From Marinobacter oulmenensis (GTDB lineage Bacteria > Pseudomonadota > Gammaproteobacteria > Pseudomonadales > Oleiphilaceae), in NCBI RefSeq assembly GCF_014201735.1, contig NZ_JACHFE010000001.1:62001-126000 (forward strand): a stretch of 64,000 nucleotides of DNA, written 5' to 3'. The position numbers and the translations under genes are program-made. The notes under the pieces were generated by a model, which saw nothing but the letters and a program-made list of their open reading frames with translations, did no database searches and was not told the DNA's origin. Of this stretch, positions 9,276 through 18,086 are shown piece after piece (the first letter of the stretch is position 1; each line of letters begins with the position of its first letter).

Positions 9276-9353
9276 GGAGGCAGGGCGTCAACTGCTTGCC
9301 TCCTCCTCCAGCACAGCGCTAGCCTTGTACCCCGTGATTCACGGGGTTTTTTT
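9276..9353 (+). terminator. Hairpin plus strong intrinsic terminator upstream of greB
   Basis: An 8-bp stem ACCCCGTG/CACGGGGT (9329-9336/9340-9347) with a 3-base loop runs into seven T (9347-9353). A second hairpin with arms GGAGGCA/TGCCTCC (9276-9282/9297-9303) lies just before it. The terminator reads in the + direction, 93 bases before greB, although the nearest gene upstream is on the minus strand. It either stops read-through from the kinase operon (antisense to the small gene) or belongs to a greB leader or small RNA. Confidence 0.8.
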
Positions 9354-9445
9354 ATACCTGAAATTTCTCCGGAGAGCTCCTGATTTATTGCCAATGGTCC
9401 GTCCGGCCCGTCTGGCAGCTCTCCGTTCGTCTGGAAGCTGTGACC

Positions 9446-9961
9446 ATGAGTAAACCGACCGGCAGTGGCAATGCCCGTCCCCGGTACATTACACCGGAAG
9501 GTGAACGGGCTCTGCGCGACGAGCTCCAGTACCTGTGGAAGGTCAAACGCCCGGAAGTGACCCAGGCGGTCAGGGAAGCGGCGGCGCAGGGGGATCGTTC
9601 GGAAAATGCGGAATACATCTATGGCAAGAAACAGCTCCGGGAAATTGATCGGCGGGTCCGTTTCCTGAGCAAGCGCCTGGACGAGCTGACCGTGGTGGAT
9701 CGCCTGCCGGATGACCAGAGCCGGGTCTACTTCGGGGCCTGGGTCACCGTTGAACATGAAAACGGCGACGAACAGAGCTTCCGGATCGTCGGTGCCGACG
9801 AGTTCGACCTGGACCGGGGCTACCTGAGTCTGAACGCACCCATTGCCCGGGCCCTGATCGGCAAACGACTGGACGATGAGGTGTCGGTGAAAACGCCGGA
9901 GGGCTGGATCACGCTGGTGATCACTGACATCCGGTACGAACCGCCCGGGGAGGCCGGCTAG
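9446..9961 (+). CDS. greB: GreB, transcription elongation factor
   Basis: Binds the RNA polymerase secondary channel and stimulates cleavage of backtracked RNA. 171 residues: N-terminal coiled coil (YITPEGERALRDELQYLW, then AAAQGDRSENAEYIYGKK, whose acidic DRSENAEY tip carries the catalytic acids) and a C-terminal FKBP-like domain with the characteristic RVYFGAWVTVE. The GreB-type tip and the arrangement YGKKQLREIDRRVRFL favour GreB over GreA. Start at ATG 9446 with GGAAG upstream; a GTG six bases earlier is also in frame. Confidence 0.92.
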   Translation: MSKPTGSGNARPRYITPEGERALRDELQYLWKVKRPEVTQAVREAAAQGDRSENAEYIYGKKQLREIDRRVRFLSKRLDELTVVDRLPDDQSRVYFGAWVTVEHENGDEQSFRIVGADEFDLDRGYLSLNAPIARALIGKRLDDEVSVKTPEGWITLVITDIRYEPPGEAG

Positions 9962-9965
9962 GGGT

Positions 9966-10277
9966 TCAGGCGGCCACGGTGCTATCGGTGACCGGCTTGC
10001 CGAGGACGTCCGCGTAAAAGAACATCAGGGCCTGTCGGGCCTGATTCAGGCGCGCCCGTGACAGGCGCAGGCTGTCACGAAGGTAGGCGAGAAACTGCTG
10101 CTGCTCCTCATCGGAAAAACCGGAGGGGTCCCTCAGATCGTGGAAAAGCACAAACCGGTCGATCCAGTGCAGGTAGGTCTGTTCCGCCCGCTGGTTCAGT
10201 TGCTGCTTTTCAATCGCGGTCCGGAGCTGGTCTGCCAGGCCCGGGCTGGATTGCCTGAGTGCTTCGGGAATGCCCAT
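9966..10277 (-). CDS. Stand-alone SAM-like (core-binding) domain of tyrosine recombinases
   Basis: 103 residues that match the N-terminal DNA-binding domain of integron/XerC-type integrases, in particular RAEQTYLHWIDRFVLFH and RARLNQARQALMFFYADVLG. The catalytic domain with the R-H-R-Y residues is absent: the protein stops right after the core-binding fold, and no catalytic remnant is visible in neighbouring frames. It ends 4 bases from greB, convergently. It may be a free-standing DNA-binding protein or a domesticated integrase fragment. The function is unknown. Confidence 0.75.
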   Translation of the reverse strand: MGIPEALRQSSPGLADQLRTAIEKQQLNQRAEQTYLHWIDRFVLFHDLRDPSGFSDEEQQQFLAYLRDSLRLSRARLNQARQALMFFYADVLGKPVTDSTVAA

Positions 10278-10398
10278 GGTATGAACTCGTGTTAACCCCT
10301 GTTGTTGTTATAGTGCGCGCATGATATGACAATGGTTTTAAGGCCGCAAAAGATGTGGCGGTCGACTGTGTCACAGAAAGACACGGCCGTGGCTGCCC

Positions 10399-10440
10399 TT
10401 GACTCCGGTCAAGTGTTGGCAGGCCCCGGCGCTCTAGAGT
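10399..10440 (+). promoter_or_regulatory. Likely FNR/ANR-type class II promoter
   Basis: TTGAC-TCCG-GTCAA at 10399-10412 is a perfect palindrome close to the FNR/ANR consensus TTGAT-N4-ATCAA. A -10-like TAGAGT lies at 10435-10440. If transcription starts near 10447, the palindrome centre is at -41.5, exactly the class II FNR position. It precedes the ydcH-like gene, suggesting induction at low oxygen. Inference from spacing and consensus. Confidence 0.6.
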
Positions 10441-10487
10441 GAAGTCAGATGCCTGTTCATTCTCATCAGGCCAGACGGGAGAACGAT

Positions 10488-10745
10488 ATGACACTGGAAA
10501 AGCACGATCTGTTGCGCGAACTGCCCGAATCCAAAGAGAGCATTCACGAGCTTAAAACCCACGATACCCACTTCGCCCGCCTGTTCGAGGAATACCACGA
10601 ACTCGATCATGAAATTCACCGCATTGAAAGTGGCGCCGAGCACACCGCCGACGAATATTTGGAAACCCAGAAGAAGAAACGCCTGAGCCTCAAGGATCAG
10701 TTGTATGGGATGGTCCGGGATTACGAGGCCACCAAAGCCAGTTAA
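10488..10745 (+). CDS. YdcH/DUF465 family small protein
   Basis: 85 residues, almost entirely helical and charged. DUF465 features are visible: FARLFEEYHELDHEIHRIE followed by YLETQKKKRLSLKDQLY. The family is widespread in proteobacteria, short and without a settled function. The ATG at 10488 is preferred over an upstream in-frame start because GGGAGA lies just before it. The FNR/ANR-like palindrome upstream suggests oxygen-responsive expression. Confidence 0.85.
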   Translation: MTLEKHDLLRELPESKESIHELKTHDTHFARLFEEYHELDHEIHRIESGAEHTADEYLETQKKKRLSLKDQLYGMVRDYEATKAS

Positions 10746-10749
10746 CCGA

Positions 10750-10814
10750 GTGATGCCCGGTGACGATACAGGCACCGGGCATCACACCTGAAAGCCCGGG
10801 CGGGAATGCCCGGG
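10750..10814 (+). terminator. Tandem GC-rich hairpins after the ydcH-like gene
   Basis: A perfect 13-bp stem (10750-10762 with 10773-10785) is followed by a 7-bp stem CCCGGGC/GCCCGGG (10795-10801 with 10808-10814). Neither has a T run, so they may act as transcript-end stabilisers or pause sites rather than as classical terminators. Confidence 0.55.
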
Positions 10815-10842
10815 TTCTCGCCGAAGATAAGGGCAAGGGATC

Positions 10843-11724
10843 ATGCCACTGCACACCATCAGGCCATTCCGGGCGTCGTTTCCGGCCCTGGCCCTCGCCG
10901 CTGTTCTGTTGATACTAATGCCTCTCGGTCAGTCGCTTGCTGAGCCACCGGCCATTCCCCTGGCGAACGTCTACGACAAGGGCGTTCATCTGGCCGATTA
11001 CTGGGTCAGCGAAAAGCTTGATGGCGTACGCGCCTATTGGGATGGTCAGCAGTTATGGTCAAGGGGTGGACACGTCTATCATGCGCCGACATGGTTTACC
11101 CGTGGCTTCCCGCCACACCCTCTGGATGGCGAGTTGTGGGCTGGCCGGGGCCGGTTCGCTTTCCTCTCGGGCGTGGTCCGAAAGCATGAGCCTGTGGAGG
11201 CGGAGTGGCGGCAGGTACATTTTCATGTCTTCGATCTGCCGGTGCCGGGCCTACCGTTTGATGAGCGTTACCAGCGCCTGGAGGCTTTGGTGTCGACTTC
11301 CGGGGCCTCCTACCTGCGACTGGTTCGGCAGGCGCCGGTGGGCAGTCACAAAGAGCTGATGGCCCGCATGGAGCGAATCGTTGCCGATGGCGGCGAGGGT
11401 CTGATGCTCAAGCGTATCAGGAGTCTCTACCAGTCAGGGCGTTCGGATGATCTGCTCAAGGTAAAACCTTTCCAGGATGCCGAAGGCCGGGTTATCGGGC
11501 ATGTTCCCGGCGAGGGCCGTTTGCAGGGCATGATGGGGTCCCTGCGGGTGCGCCTGGCAGACGGTCGCGAACTGCGCATTGGTACCGGATTTACGGATGC
11601 CCAGCGGCGCCATCCGCCACCGGTCGGGAGTACGATCACGTTTCGCTACCGGGGATATACCACGACCGGGCTACCCCGGTTTGCGAGTTTTCTGCGGATC
11701 CGTGACGATGAGCCGAAGGATTAG
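10843..11724 (+). CDS. Secreted ATP-dependent DNA ligase (LigE type)
   Basis: Minimal ATP-dependent DNA ligase exported to the periplasm. 293 residues: signal peptide 1-33 with an Ala-rich core; adenylation domain with nucleotidyl motif SEKLDGVRAYW (catalytic Lys near 58), HPLDGELWAGRG, GGEGLMLKR and DLLKVKPF; then a short OB-fold with GRLQGMMGSLRVRLADG. There are no extra domains, as in LigE proteins. Known members seal nicked DNA outside the cytoplasm and are proposed to act in competence or biofilm DNA handling. It stands alone between two hairpins. Confidence 0.88.
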   Translation: MPLHTIRPFRASFPALALAAVLLILMPLGQSLAEPPAIPLANVYDKGVHLADYWVSEKLDGVRAYWDGQQLWSRGGHVYHAPTWFTRGFPPHPLDGELWAGRGRFAFLSGVVRKHEPVEAEWRQVHFHVFDLPVPGLPFDERYQRLEALVSTSGASYLRLVRQAPVGSHKELMARMERIVADGGEGLMLKRIRSLYQSGRSDDLLKVKPFQDAEGRVIGHVPGEGRLQGMMGSLRVRLADGRELRIGTGFTDAQRRHPPPVGSTITFRYRGYTTTGLPRFASFLRIRDDEPKD

Positions 11725-11749
11725 TGCCCCGGCCAGGTCAGCCGGGGCA
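11725..11749. terminator. Bidirectional hairpin between the ligase gene and cysK
   Basis: TGCCCCGGC (11725-11733) pairs with GCCGGGGCA (11741-11749) around a 7-base loop. It sits between two convergent genes and immediately follows the ligase stop. It lacks a clear T run. Confidence 0.6.
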
Positions 11750-11757
11750 GAGAGGGG

Positions 11758-12729
11758 TTACTGAACGTTTTCCTGCTCACCAAAGCGGTCGGCGAACAGC
11801 GCGGATGAGAGATACCGTTCGGCGGAGTCCGGCAGCACCACGACGATGTTCTTACCCTTGTTTTCCGGTTTCTGGCCGACGCGGATGGCTGCAACCACGG
11901 CCGCACCGCAGGAAATACCACACAGGATGCCTTCCTCCTGCATCAGCCGGTGGGCCATCGCCATGGCGTCTTCGTTGGTGACAGTCTGGACCTCGTCCAC
12001 CAGATCCATGTCCAGGTTCTTCGGGATAAAACCGGCGCCCAGGCCCTGAATCTTGTGGGGGGCGGGTTGCGGGTCCTCTCCACGCAGTACCTGGCTGATC
12101 ACGGGGGAGTCTGCCGGTTCCACCGCAACACTGGTAATGTCCTTGCCCTGGGTGTTTTTCAGGTAGCGGGAGACGCCAGTGATGGTGCCGCCGGTGCCGA
12201 CCCCTGCCACAAAAATATCGACCTTGCCGTCGGTGTCGTTCCAGATTTCAGGGCCGGTGGTGTCCTCATGAATCCGCGGGTTGGCGGGGTTCTGGAACTG
12301 CTGGGGCAGGAAATACCTGTCCGGGTCCTCGCTGGCCAGTTCCTCCGCTTTGGCAATCGCGCCAGGCATGCCCTTGGCCGGTTCGGTCAGGACCAGTTCG
12401 GCGCCGAGGGCCTTGAGTACCTTGCGCCGTTCCAGGCTCATGGAGGAGGGCATGGTCAGCACCAGCTTGTAGCCCCGTGCTGCCGCAACGAAGGCCAGGG
12501 CTATACCGGTGTTGCCGCTGGTGGGTTCGACAATGGTCATGCCCGGTTTCAGCACACCGCGTTTTTCCGCATCCCAGATCATGGCCGCGCCAATCCGGCA
12601 CTTGACCGAGTAGGCCGGATTGCGTCCTTCAATTTTTGCCCAGATAGTGGCGCCGTCGTTGACACGGTTGAGCCTGACCAGGGGCGTGTTGCCGATAGAC
12701 AGGGAATTGTCGTTGTAGATGCGTGCCAT
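11758..12729 (-). CDS. cysK: Cysteine synthase A (O-acetylserine sulfhydrylase)
   Basis: PLP enzyme making L-cysteine from O-acetylserine and sulfide. 323 residues, the length of E. coli Cys[15 protein letters not shown]-lysine in SVKCRIGA (Lys43), substrate loop [13 protein letters not shown], phosphate cradle [10 protein letters not shown], and the C-terminal Ser of CGISCGAAV. Its ATG overlaps the stop of the upstream diguanylate cyclase gene by one base (TAATG), so translation is probably coupled. Confidence 0.95.
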   Translation of the reverse strand: MARIYNDNSLSIGNTPLVRLNRVNDGATIWAKIEGRNPAYSVKCRIGAAMIWDAEKRGVLKPGMTIVEPTSGNTGIALAFVAAARGYKLVLTMPSSMSLERRKVLKALGAELVLTEPAKGMPGAIAKAEELASEDPDRYFLPQQFQNPANPRIHEDTTGPEIWNDTDGKVDIFVAGVGTGGTITGVSRYLKNTQGKDITSVAVEPADSPVISQVLRGEDPQPAPHKIQGLGAGFIPKNLDMDLVDEVQTVTNEDAMAMAHRLMQEEGILCGISCGAAVVAAIRVGQKPENKGKNIVVVLPDSAERYLSSALFADRFGEQENVQ

Positions 12730-15725
12730 TATCTGCTCCTGTGATTGTCTGTGCCGTGTATGGCCGGATCCGCAACCGGTGTCGCCTCGAGCCGGTTGCG
12801 GCCATTATGCTTGGCCCTGTAAAGGGCCTGGTCCGCCAGCCTCAGGAATTCGGACGGGGAGCTGTCAGGCATTGGGATGCCCCAGCTCAGACCGATGCTG
12901 ACGGTCAGGTCGACGCCCTGTTCCTGTCGGGTATCGCAGGGCCTTTCAGTAACGGCCCTGCGGAAGCTCTCCAGGCGTCCCATGATATCGGAAACCTTCT
13001 CGTAGCTGGTGAAGATTATAAACTCTTCACCTCCGAAACGGGCAATGCGGTCGGTTTCCCGACGAAAATGTTCCCGCATGATCTCCGCCAGGGTTTTCAG
13101 ACACTGGTCACCGGTCTCGTGTCCCCAGGTGTCGTTGATGTTCTTGAACAGGTCGGCGTCCACCATGGCGACGGCAAACCCGGCCTCGTGCCGCTGACAC
13201 CACTGGAAGCTTTTGGGAAATTCCCGGTCGAAATAGGTGCGGTTGCCCAGGTCCGTCAGGTTGTCGGTTACGCTCAGCCTGGAGAGGGCCGCATTGGCTT
13301 CTCCCAGTTGCCGGTTGAGACGGCCCAGTTTGCGGTTCCAGTAAACAAGCAGCAGGGTGATGACCACGGCGCCGGCCAGTATCTGCCAGAGCAGGGTATA
13401 ATCGACCTGCTCGGTAATCCGGAGGTTGCGCCAGTTGCTCTCCAGTTGCTGGCGCTCCTGGGTAGTCAGGCTGGCCACCAGTTTCTGCATGATGTCACCA
13501 AGAACGGGGTCATCATTGCCGGTCGCTATGGATAGAGACCAGTCCGATGGTACCCGGCCGATCACTTTCAGGTCAGCCAGCCCCAGTGATTGCATGTAAT
13601 AACTGGCAGTGGCCAGTGTCGAGATGTAGGCGGCCAGTTCCCGGTTCTGGACCTGGCGTAGCCCTTCCTGTTCCGACGAAACCGTGACCAGGTTGAGCGT
13701 GGGATTGCGTTTGCGCAGAAGCTCGCCGAAGGCATAGCCCTCGACAATCCCCACGGGCTGATCGCCGAGATCGGAGACCCGGTCAATAAACGGGGTATCA
13801 ATGCGACCAACCAGCACGGTGGGGACCTCAAGATAGGGCGAGGTGAAATCCAGAAACGACTCCCGTGCCGGCGTTTTCATGGCCAGTGGTACCAGATCGC
13901 AGTGGCCTTTTCGGACATTGTCGATGGCGTCCATCCAACTTTTTCCGGGCACCAGATTGAACCTCAGGTCCCCCCTCTCGCTGAACAGGGTAAGCACGTC
14001 CGACGACAGGCCCACATGCTCACCATTCCGTATGCCTTCCAGCGGCAGCCAGTTCGGGTCCACACAAACGCGGATCTGCCGGTTATGCTCTTGCAGCCAT
14101 TGCTGTTCCTGCCGGTTCCAGCGAACCTGGGCGGTGCGTTCGGCAGGGCTGCCATTGCTGGCCCCGAGCCAGCGATTTTCGATCACCCGCCGTTCCTTGG
14201 GGGAGATGGCGCCCATGGCCTGGTCAAGAATGCTGGCCAGTGGCGCGAGCGAAGGGCGCACGCCAAAACGGAGGTCTTCGCCGGGGATACCGGGGAGCTT
14301 GAGCTCACCGGCGATACGGGCGCCGCTGATGCCCAGTTCCCGGATCCAGTAGTTGCCGGCGGGCAGGGCGCTGATCACCGCATCCACATCACCATTGGCC
14401 AGAGCCTGGAATATGGCCTCTTGCGAGGCATAGGCCTGGACCTGGCTGTCGGGCAAGGCCATACGGACGGTGCCTTCGTAGTAGATGCCGGACCCCAGCC
14501 CGACATTCACGGCCTGGAGGTCTGCCAGTTCCCTGAACTTCAGCTCAGGATTGGTGGTGAAGACCACATTGGGAATGACGTGGTAGGGAGAGGTGAAGCG
14601 GGCCAGGGATTCCCTTTCCGGCTGGTAGGAAATATTGGCAATGGCATCAATTTCACCGCCCTGTAGCATGGAAATCAGCTCGGGCCATTGGCCGCGCACG
14701 GGAATTACCTGGATGCCGGTCAGGTCAGACAGCCGGTTCATGACATCGACGCTCAGCCCCATGACACGGCCGCCGTCGGTGAAGCTGAATGGCGCGTAGT
14801 CGTCCATGAAACCAACCCGTACCGGCCCGAGGTTGGTCAGGTACTGTTTCTGGTCGGCGGTCAGTGGTAATTGCTCAGCCTGTGATGCCTGGGCACCGCC
14901 AAACTCCTGCCAGCGCTGCAGCAGGTTCTGTATCCGGGATTCCGGGATGGCATCCAGTCCGGCCTGGATGCGGTTGAGCAGTTCTGGATTGGTGGCGAGA
15001 ACCCCGACCCGGAAGTCTTCTCTTGAATACTGACTAAGCGGTGCCGGACCGTGCAATTGCAGAAACTGGAAACCATTCTGGTCTGCCAGGTATTCCAGCG
15101 TCAGTCGCGGGCCGACTGCCACATCAATCCATCCGAACGCCAGCGCCCGAACCAGGCTGGGCAGGGAATCATAGGTATTGGCGTTAAACCCTGCATCCTG
15201 GAACTCGCCGCCATAGAATATGTTTTCCACAACCCCGACTCTAAGGCCTTTGAGATCCTCCAGTTCGTTTACGGGGGGCAGCGGATTGTCGGTGTCCCGC
15301 ATGAGGTAGATTTCGCGATAATGATAGGGTTTGGTAAAAAGAATGTTTTTCGCGCGGTCTGGTCGCCAGGAGATGCCATCAATGGCGTCCAGTTCACCTT
15401 TCATGAAGGCAGAGTAGATATCCGGCCAGCTACCGGCACGAAATTCGAAGGTGACGTCACTGTGTTGTTCGACAAGCCGGAGCACATCCACAGAAAAGCC
15501 ACGGGGGGTGCGACCTTCAAAAAAGGTGTAGGGTTCGTTATCGGCGACCACACCGATGGTGACTGTGGGGGCGTCGTCTCCCTGGGCATGTGCCAGTGCC
15601 ATCGGTATTGACAGAAACATCAGGGCAAAGGTCAGCAGCACTGACAGAAGCGGTGGCGTAGAAGGCCATGGATGACGGTGTGACGGGCAGATCGGCAAAA
15701 TAAAGCTTCCGTGTGTGGCTACCAT
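12729..15725 (-). CDS. Diguanylate cyclase with three tandem periplasmic SBP_bac_3 domains
   Basis: 998-residue membrane sensor that makes cyclic-di-GMP. An N-terminal hydrophobic segment (about 25-47) is followed by three family-3 solute-binding domains (about 54-272, 301-523 and 550-768), each with the marks of amino-acid binders (e.g. [36 protein letters not shown]). One membrane helix (777-796), a short coiled coil and a GGDEF domain (815-982) follow. The active site is RFGGEEF and the inhibitory site RETD lies five residues before it, so it should be active and product-inhibited. It is the first gene of a coupled pair with cysK. The N-terminal start is uncertain because no good ribosome site is seen. 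Confidence 0.92.
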   Translation of the reverse strand: MVATHGSFILPICPSHRHPWPSTPPLLSVLLTFALMFLSIPMALAHAQGDDAPTVTIGVVADNEPYTFFEGRTPRGFSVDVLRLVEQHSDVTFEFRAGSWPDIYSAFMKGELDAIDGISWRPDRAKNILFTKPYHYREIYLMRDTDNPLPPVNELEDLKGLRVGVVENIFYGGEFQDAGFNANTYDSLPSLVRALAFGWIDVAVGPRLTLEYLADQNGFQFLQLHGPAPLSQYSREDFRVGVLATNPELLNRIQAGLDAIPESRIQNLLQRWQEFGGAQASQAEQLPLTADQKQYLTNLGPVRVGFMDDYAPFSFTDGGRVMGLSVDVMNRLSDLTGIQVIPVRGQWPELISMLQGGEIDAIANISYQPERESLARFTSPYHVIPNVVFTTNPELKFRELADLQAVNVGLGSGIYYEGTVRMALPDSQVQAYASQEAIFQALANGDVDAVISALPAGNYWIRELGISGARIAGELKLPGIPGEDLRFGVRPSLAPLASILDQAMGAISPKERRVIENRWLGASNGSPAERTAQVRWNRQEQQWLQEHNRQIRVCVDPNWLPLEGIRNGEHVGLSSDVLTLFSERGDLRFNLVPGKSWMDAIDNVRKGHCDLVPLAMKTPARESFLDFTSPYLEVPTVLVGRIDTPFIDRVSDLGDQPVGIVEGYAFGELLRKRNPTLNLVTVSSEQEGLRQVQNRELAAYISTLATASYYMQSLGLADLKVIGRVPSDWSLSIATGNDDPVLGDIMQKLVASLTTQERQQLESNWRNLRITEQVDYTLLWQILAGAVVITLLLVYWNRKLGRLNRQLGEANAALSRLSVTDNLTDLGNRTYFDREFPKSFQWCQRHEAGFAVAMVDADLFKNINDTWGHETGDQCLKTLAEIMREHFRRETDRIARFGGEEFIIFTSYEKVSDIMGRLESFRRAVTERPCDTRQEQGVDLTVSIGLSWGIPMPDSSPSEFLRLADQALYRAKHNGRNRLEATPVADPAIHGTDNHRSR

Positions 15726-15819
15726 CGAGTGTAGCCTGAGATCTTACCCGCCGACAGTCAGATGTGACCATATCCGAGACAGGTTTTTCCGGAAAAAGGA
15801 ACCACAAAGGAGCAGAATT

Positions 15820-16599
15820 GTGAACGAAAGCAATATTGACTGGCAGAACGTCCCCGCCGCGGTCTGGCGCCGTCACCGGGCAGGATTGCGGGCCATTCGC
15901 CGGCTGGACCCGATCGCGTGGGGGGATCTGTCGGGGATTGATCGTCAGCAGGAGGCCCTGGCTCGTAATACCGAGCGTTTCCTGGCTGGCCAGCCCTGTA
16001 ACAATGTCCTGCTGTGGGGATCCCGGGGCACCGGTAAATCGTCACTGATCAAGGCTCTGCTCAATCGCTACCGGAACCTGGGCCTGCGTATGATCGAAGT
16101 GGACAAGGACGATCTGGTCAATCTGCCGGAGATTGTCGATGAGATTTCCGATCTGCCCTACCGCTTTGTGCTTTACTGCGATGACCTCTCCTTCGAGGTG
16201 GGCGAGTCCGGCTACAAGGCGCTTAAAAGCGTGCTCGAAGGCTCCCTGGAGTTGCCGCCTGACAACGTCCGGGTCTACGCCACCTCCAACCGCCGGCATC
16301 TGATGCCGGAGTTCATGAGCGACAACCTCAAGAGTGAGGTGCGTGACGGCGAACTGCACCCCGCCGAGGCCATTGAGGAACAGGTGTCACTGGCGGACCG
16401 GTTTGGTCTCCAGTTGTCCTTCTATCCGTTTTCCAAGGATGTGTATCTGCAGGCGGTGGACGCTCATTTTCCGAATCTTGAGGACCGCGAGGAGCTGCAC
16501 CTGGAAGCCATGCGCTTCGCCACCGGCAAAGGGGTGCGCAACGGCCGGACCGCCCAGCAGTTCTATCGTGCCTATGCTGGCGATCCGCGTTTCAGCTGA
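15820..16599 (+). CDS. DUF815-family AAA-like ATPase
   Basis: 259 residues from the GTG at 15820, which has AAAGGAGC just upstream. Walker A LLWGSRGTGKSSLIKALL, Walker B FVLYCDDLSFE, a sensor-like VYATSNRRHLMPE, and an Asn/Arg-rich C-terminal RNGRTAQQFYRAY. This pattern matches the DUF815 family of predicted ATPases, whose cellular role is not known. It is divergent from the three-domain cyclase and convergent with the DUF3422 gene. Confidence 0.85.
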   Translation: MNESNIDWQNVPAAVWRRHRAGLRAIRRLDPIAWGDLSGIDRQQEALARNTERFLAGQPCNNVLLWGSRGTGKSSLIKALLNRYRNLGLRMIEVDKDDLVNLPEIVDEISDLPYRFVLYCDDLSFEVGESGYKALKSVLEGSLELPPDNVRVYATSNRRHLMPEFMSDNLKSEVRDGELHPAEAIEEQVSLADRFGLQLSFYPFSKDVYLQAVDAHFPNLEDREELHLEAMRFATGKGVRNGRTAQQFYRAYAGDPRFS

Positions 16600-16603
16600 C
16601 CGT

Positions 16604-17929
16604 CTACTGCTTTCTTGCCATACGGATGAATCGGTAGTGAATGCGGCGTACGCCCAGGAACACGGCGGTCATGACGATGGGAATGGCGACCCCGAGGATC
16701 AGCGGCGTGTTGAATTCCATGCCGGATTCCCGGAGTGCGTTCAGGGCCATTTTCAGCAGCCCGATCAGGTAATAGGAGATGACCACCACGGAAAAGCCTT
16801 CCACCGTGTGCTGCATCATCAACTGAATCCGGGAACGCCGGTCCATGGAACTGAGCAGCTGCTGGTTCTGGCTCTGGATGGCAAGGTCCACCCGCGTGCG
16901 CATCATCTCCGAGGCCCGGTCAATCCGCCGTGACAGGTCCTCCAGGCGCTCGCCCACCGCCTCGCAGGTTTTCACCGCTGGTGTCAGGCGCCGGGTCATG
17001 AACTCGGTCAGGGTCAGGTGGCCCGAGACTTCATCCTCCCGCAGCTCTTCCAGGCGGGTCAGTACCAGCCGGTGGTAGGCCCGGGTGGCGGAGAAGCGGA
17101 AGGTGGAATGGGCGCGAAACGCCTCGATCCGGGCAGCAATATTGGTGAGCCGGGACAGCAGTTCCTGTTCATCCAGGCTTTCGTTATCGGCCAGGGACTG
17201 GGTGATCACGGCCAGTTGCTGGTCCATGTCATTCAGTGCCGGGGTGATGTCCCGGGCCAGGGGGAGGCCCAGCAGCGACATCAGCCGGTAGGTCTCGATT
17301 TCCATCAGCCGCTGGACCAGCCGGCCCAGCTGGCTGTTGGACATGTCCCGGTTGAGCACCATGAACCGACCGAAGTTGTCGCTGTGCAGTTGGAACGAAC
17401 CCAGAATCCTGGCCGCGCCGCCCTGTGGGCTGCTGCCCACCAGCCGGGTGTCCTCAAAGTACTTGCGCATGAACGCCAGTTCGCTTCGGGCATCTTCCGA
17501 CGAGCGGCGTACATCCACATGAAATGCCGCCACCACCGTGCCGGCCAGTTCCTCAATCCAGCCCTGGGGCAACAGGCTCAGGCCCGTCTCTTTGAACGGG
17601 GCGGTCTTCGATTCGGCCAGATTGATGAACGTGTAGGTGGCAAACTCCATGTGCACTTCCCGCCGGATCCGTAAATCCCCCAGATCGTGTTCATAACAGC
17701 TCACTTCTTCCTCCGGCCAGGGCTGGCCCAGAAGACGGTGCAGTTTCTGCAAATGCTCGAACTGTTGCTGGCGCTGTTCCGGGGTGATCAGTACCGCGAT
17801 GTGGGTGATCCGGGCGGTGGAGGGAATAACCTGGAACGGCCGGGAGTGCAGCTCCTGATAGAGATCCGCACGCAGCGGGTGAAAGTCCAGGTCCGGCCGT
17901 TGGTTGCTCACGATGGTGTCCTTGGTCAT
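16604..17929 (-). CDS. DUF3422 family membrane protein
   Basis: About 441 residues from ATG 17929 (a GTG start at 17974 is also open). A soluble N-terminal region with the family's RADLYQELHSRPFQVI opening, a long helical middle (about 230-370) with coiled-coil character, and two C-terminal membrane helices, the second near VAIPIVMTAVFLGVRR. DUF3422 proteins are conserved in proteobacteria without an assigned role. It ends 4 bases from the DUF815 gene. Confidence 0.83.
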   Translation of the reverse strand: MTKDTIVSNQRPDLDFHPLRADLYQELHSRPFQVIPSTARITHIAVLITPEQRQQQFEHLQKLHRLLGQPWPEEEVSCYEHDLGDLRIRREVHMEFATYTFINLAESKTAPFKETGLSLLPQGWIEELAGTVVAAFHVDVRRSSEDARSELAFMRKYFEDTRLVGSSPQGGAARILGSFQLHSDNFGRFMVLNRDMSNSQLGRLVQRLMEIETYRLMSLLGLPLARDITPALNDMDQQLAVITQSLADNESLDEQELLSRLTNIAARIEAFRAHSTFRFSATRAYHRLVLTRLEELREDEVSGHLTLTEFMTRRLTPAVKTCEAVGERLEDLSRRIDRASEMMRTRVDLAIQSQNQQLLSSMDRRSRIQLMMQHTVEGFSVVVISYYLIGLLKMALNALRESGMEFNTPLILGVAIPIVMTAVFLGVRRIHYRFIRMARKQ

Positions 17930-18031
17930 GTCAGGGATGGCCGGATGATAACGCGTAACCGGCCTTGGACCCACCCTGCGGGGGAATCAGTCGGGCCTGA
18001 CAGCCGGGCAGACTTTCGGCGTGTGGTGTCC

Positions 18032-18073
18032 CTCGGGGAACTTGGCATACACTTGTACGCCAAGTTCCCCGAG
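18032..18073. promoter_or_regulatory. 15-bp perfect inverted repeat before the acyltransferase gene
   Basis: CTCGGGGAACTTGGC (18032-18046) pairs exactly with 18059-18073, leaving a 12-base loop. It ends 13 bases before the start codon and directly before the ribosome-binding region. There is no T run. It could be an operator, an mRNA hairpin limiting initiation, or a terminator for the divergent side. Confidence 0.6.
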
Positions 18074-18086
18074 TGAAGTAACTGGT

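Noticed and set aside
9966..10277. Prophage or integron marker
   Set aside because: Only the core-binding domain is present, with no attachment sites, cassettes or phage genes nearby.
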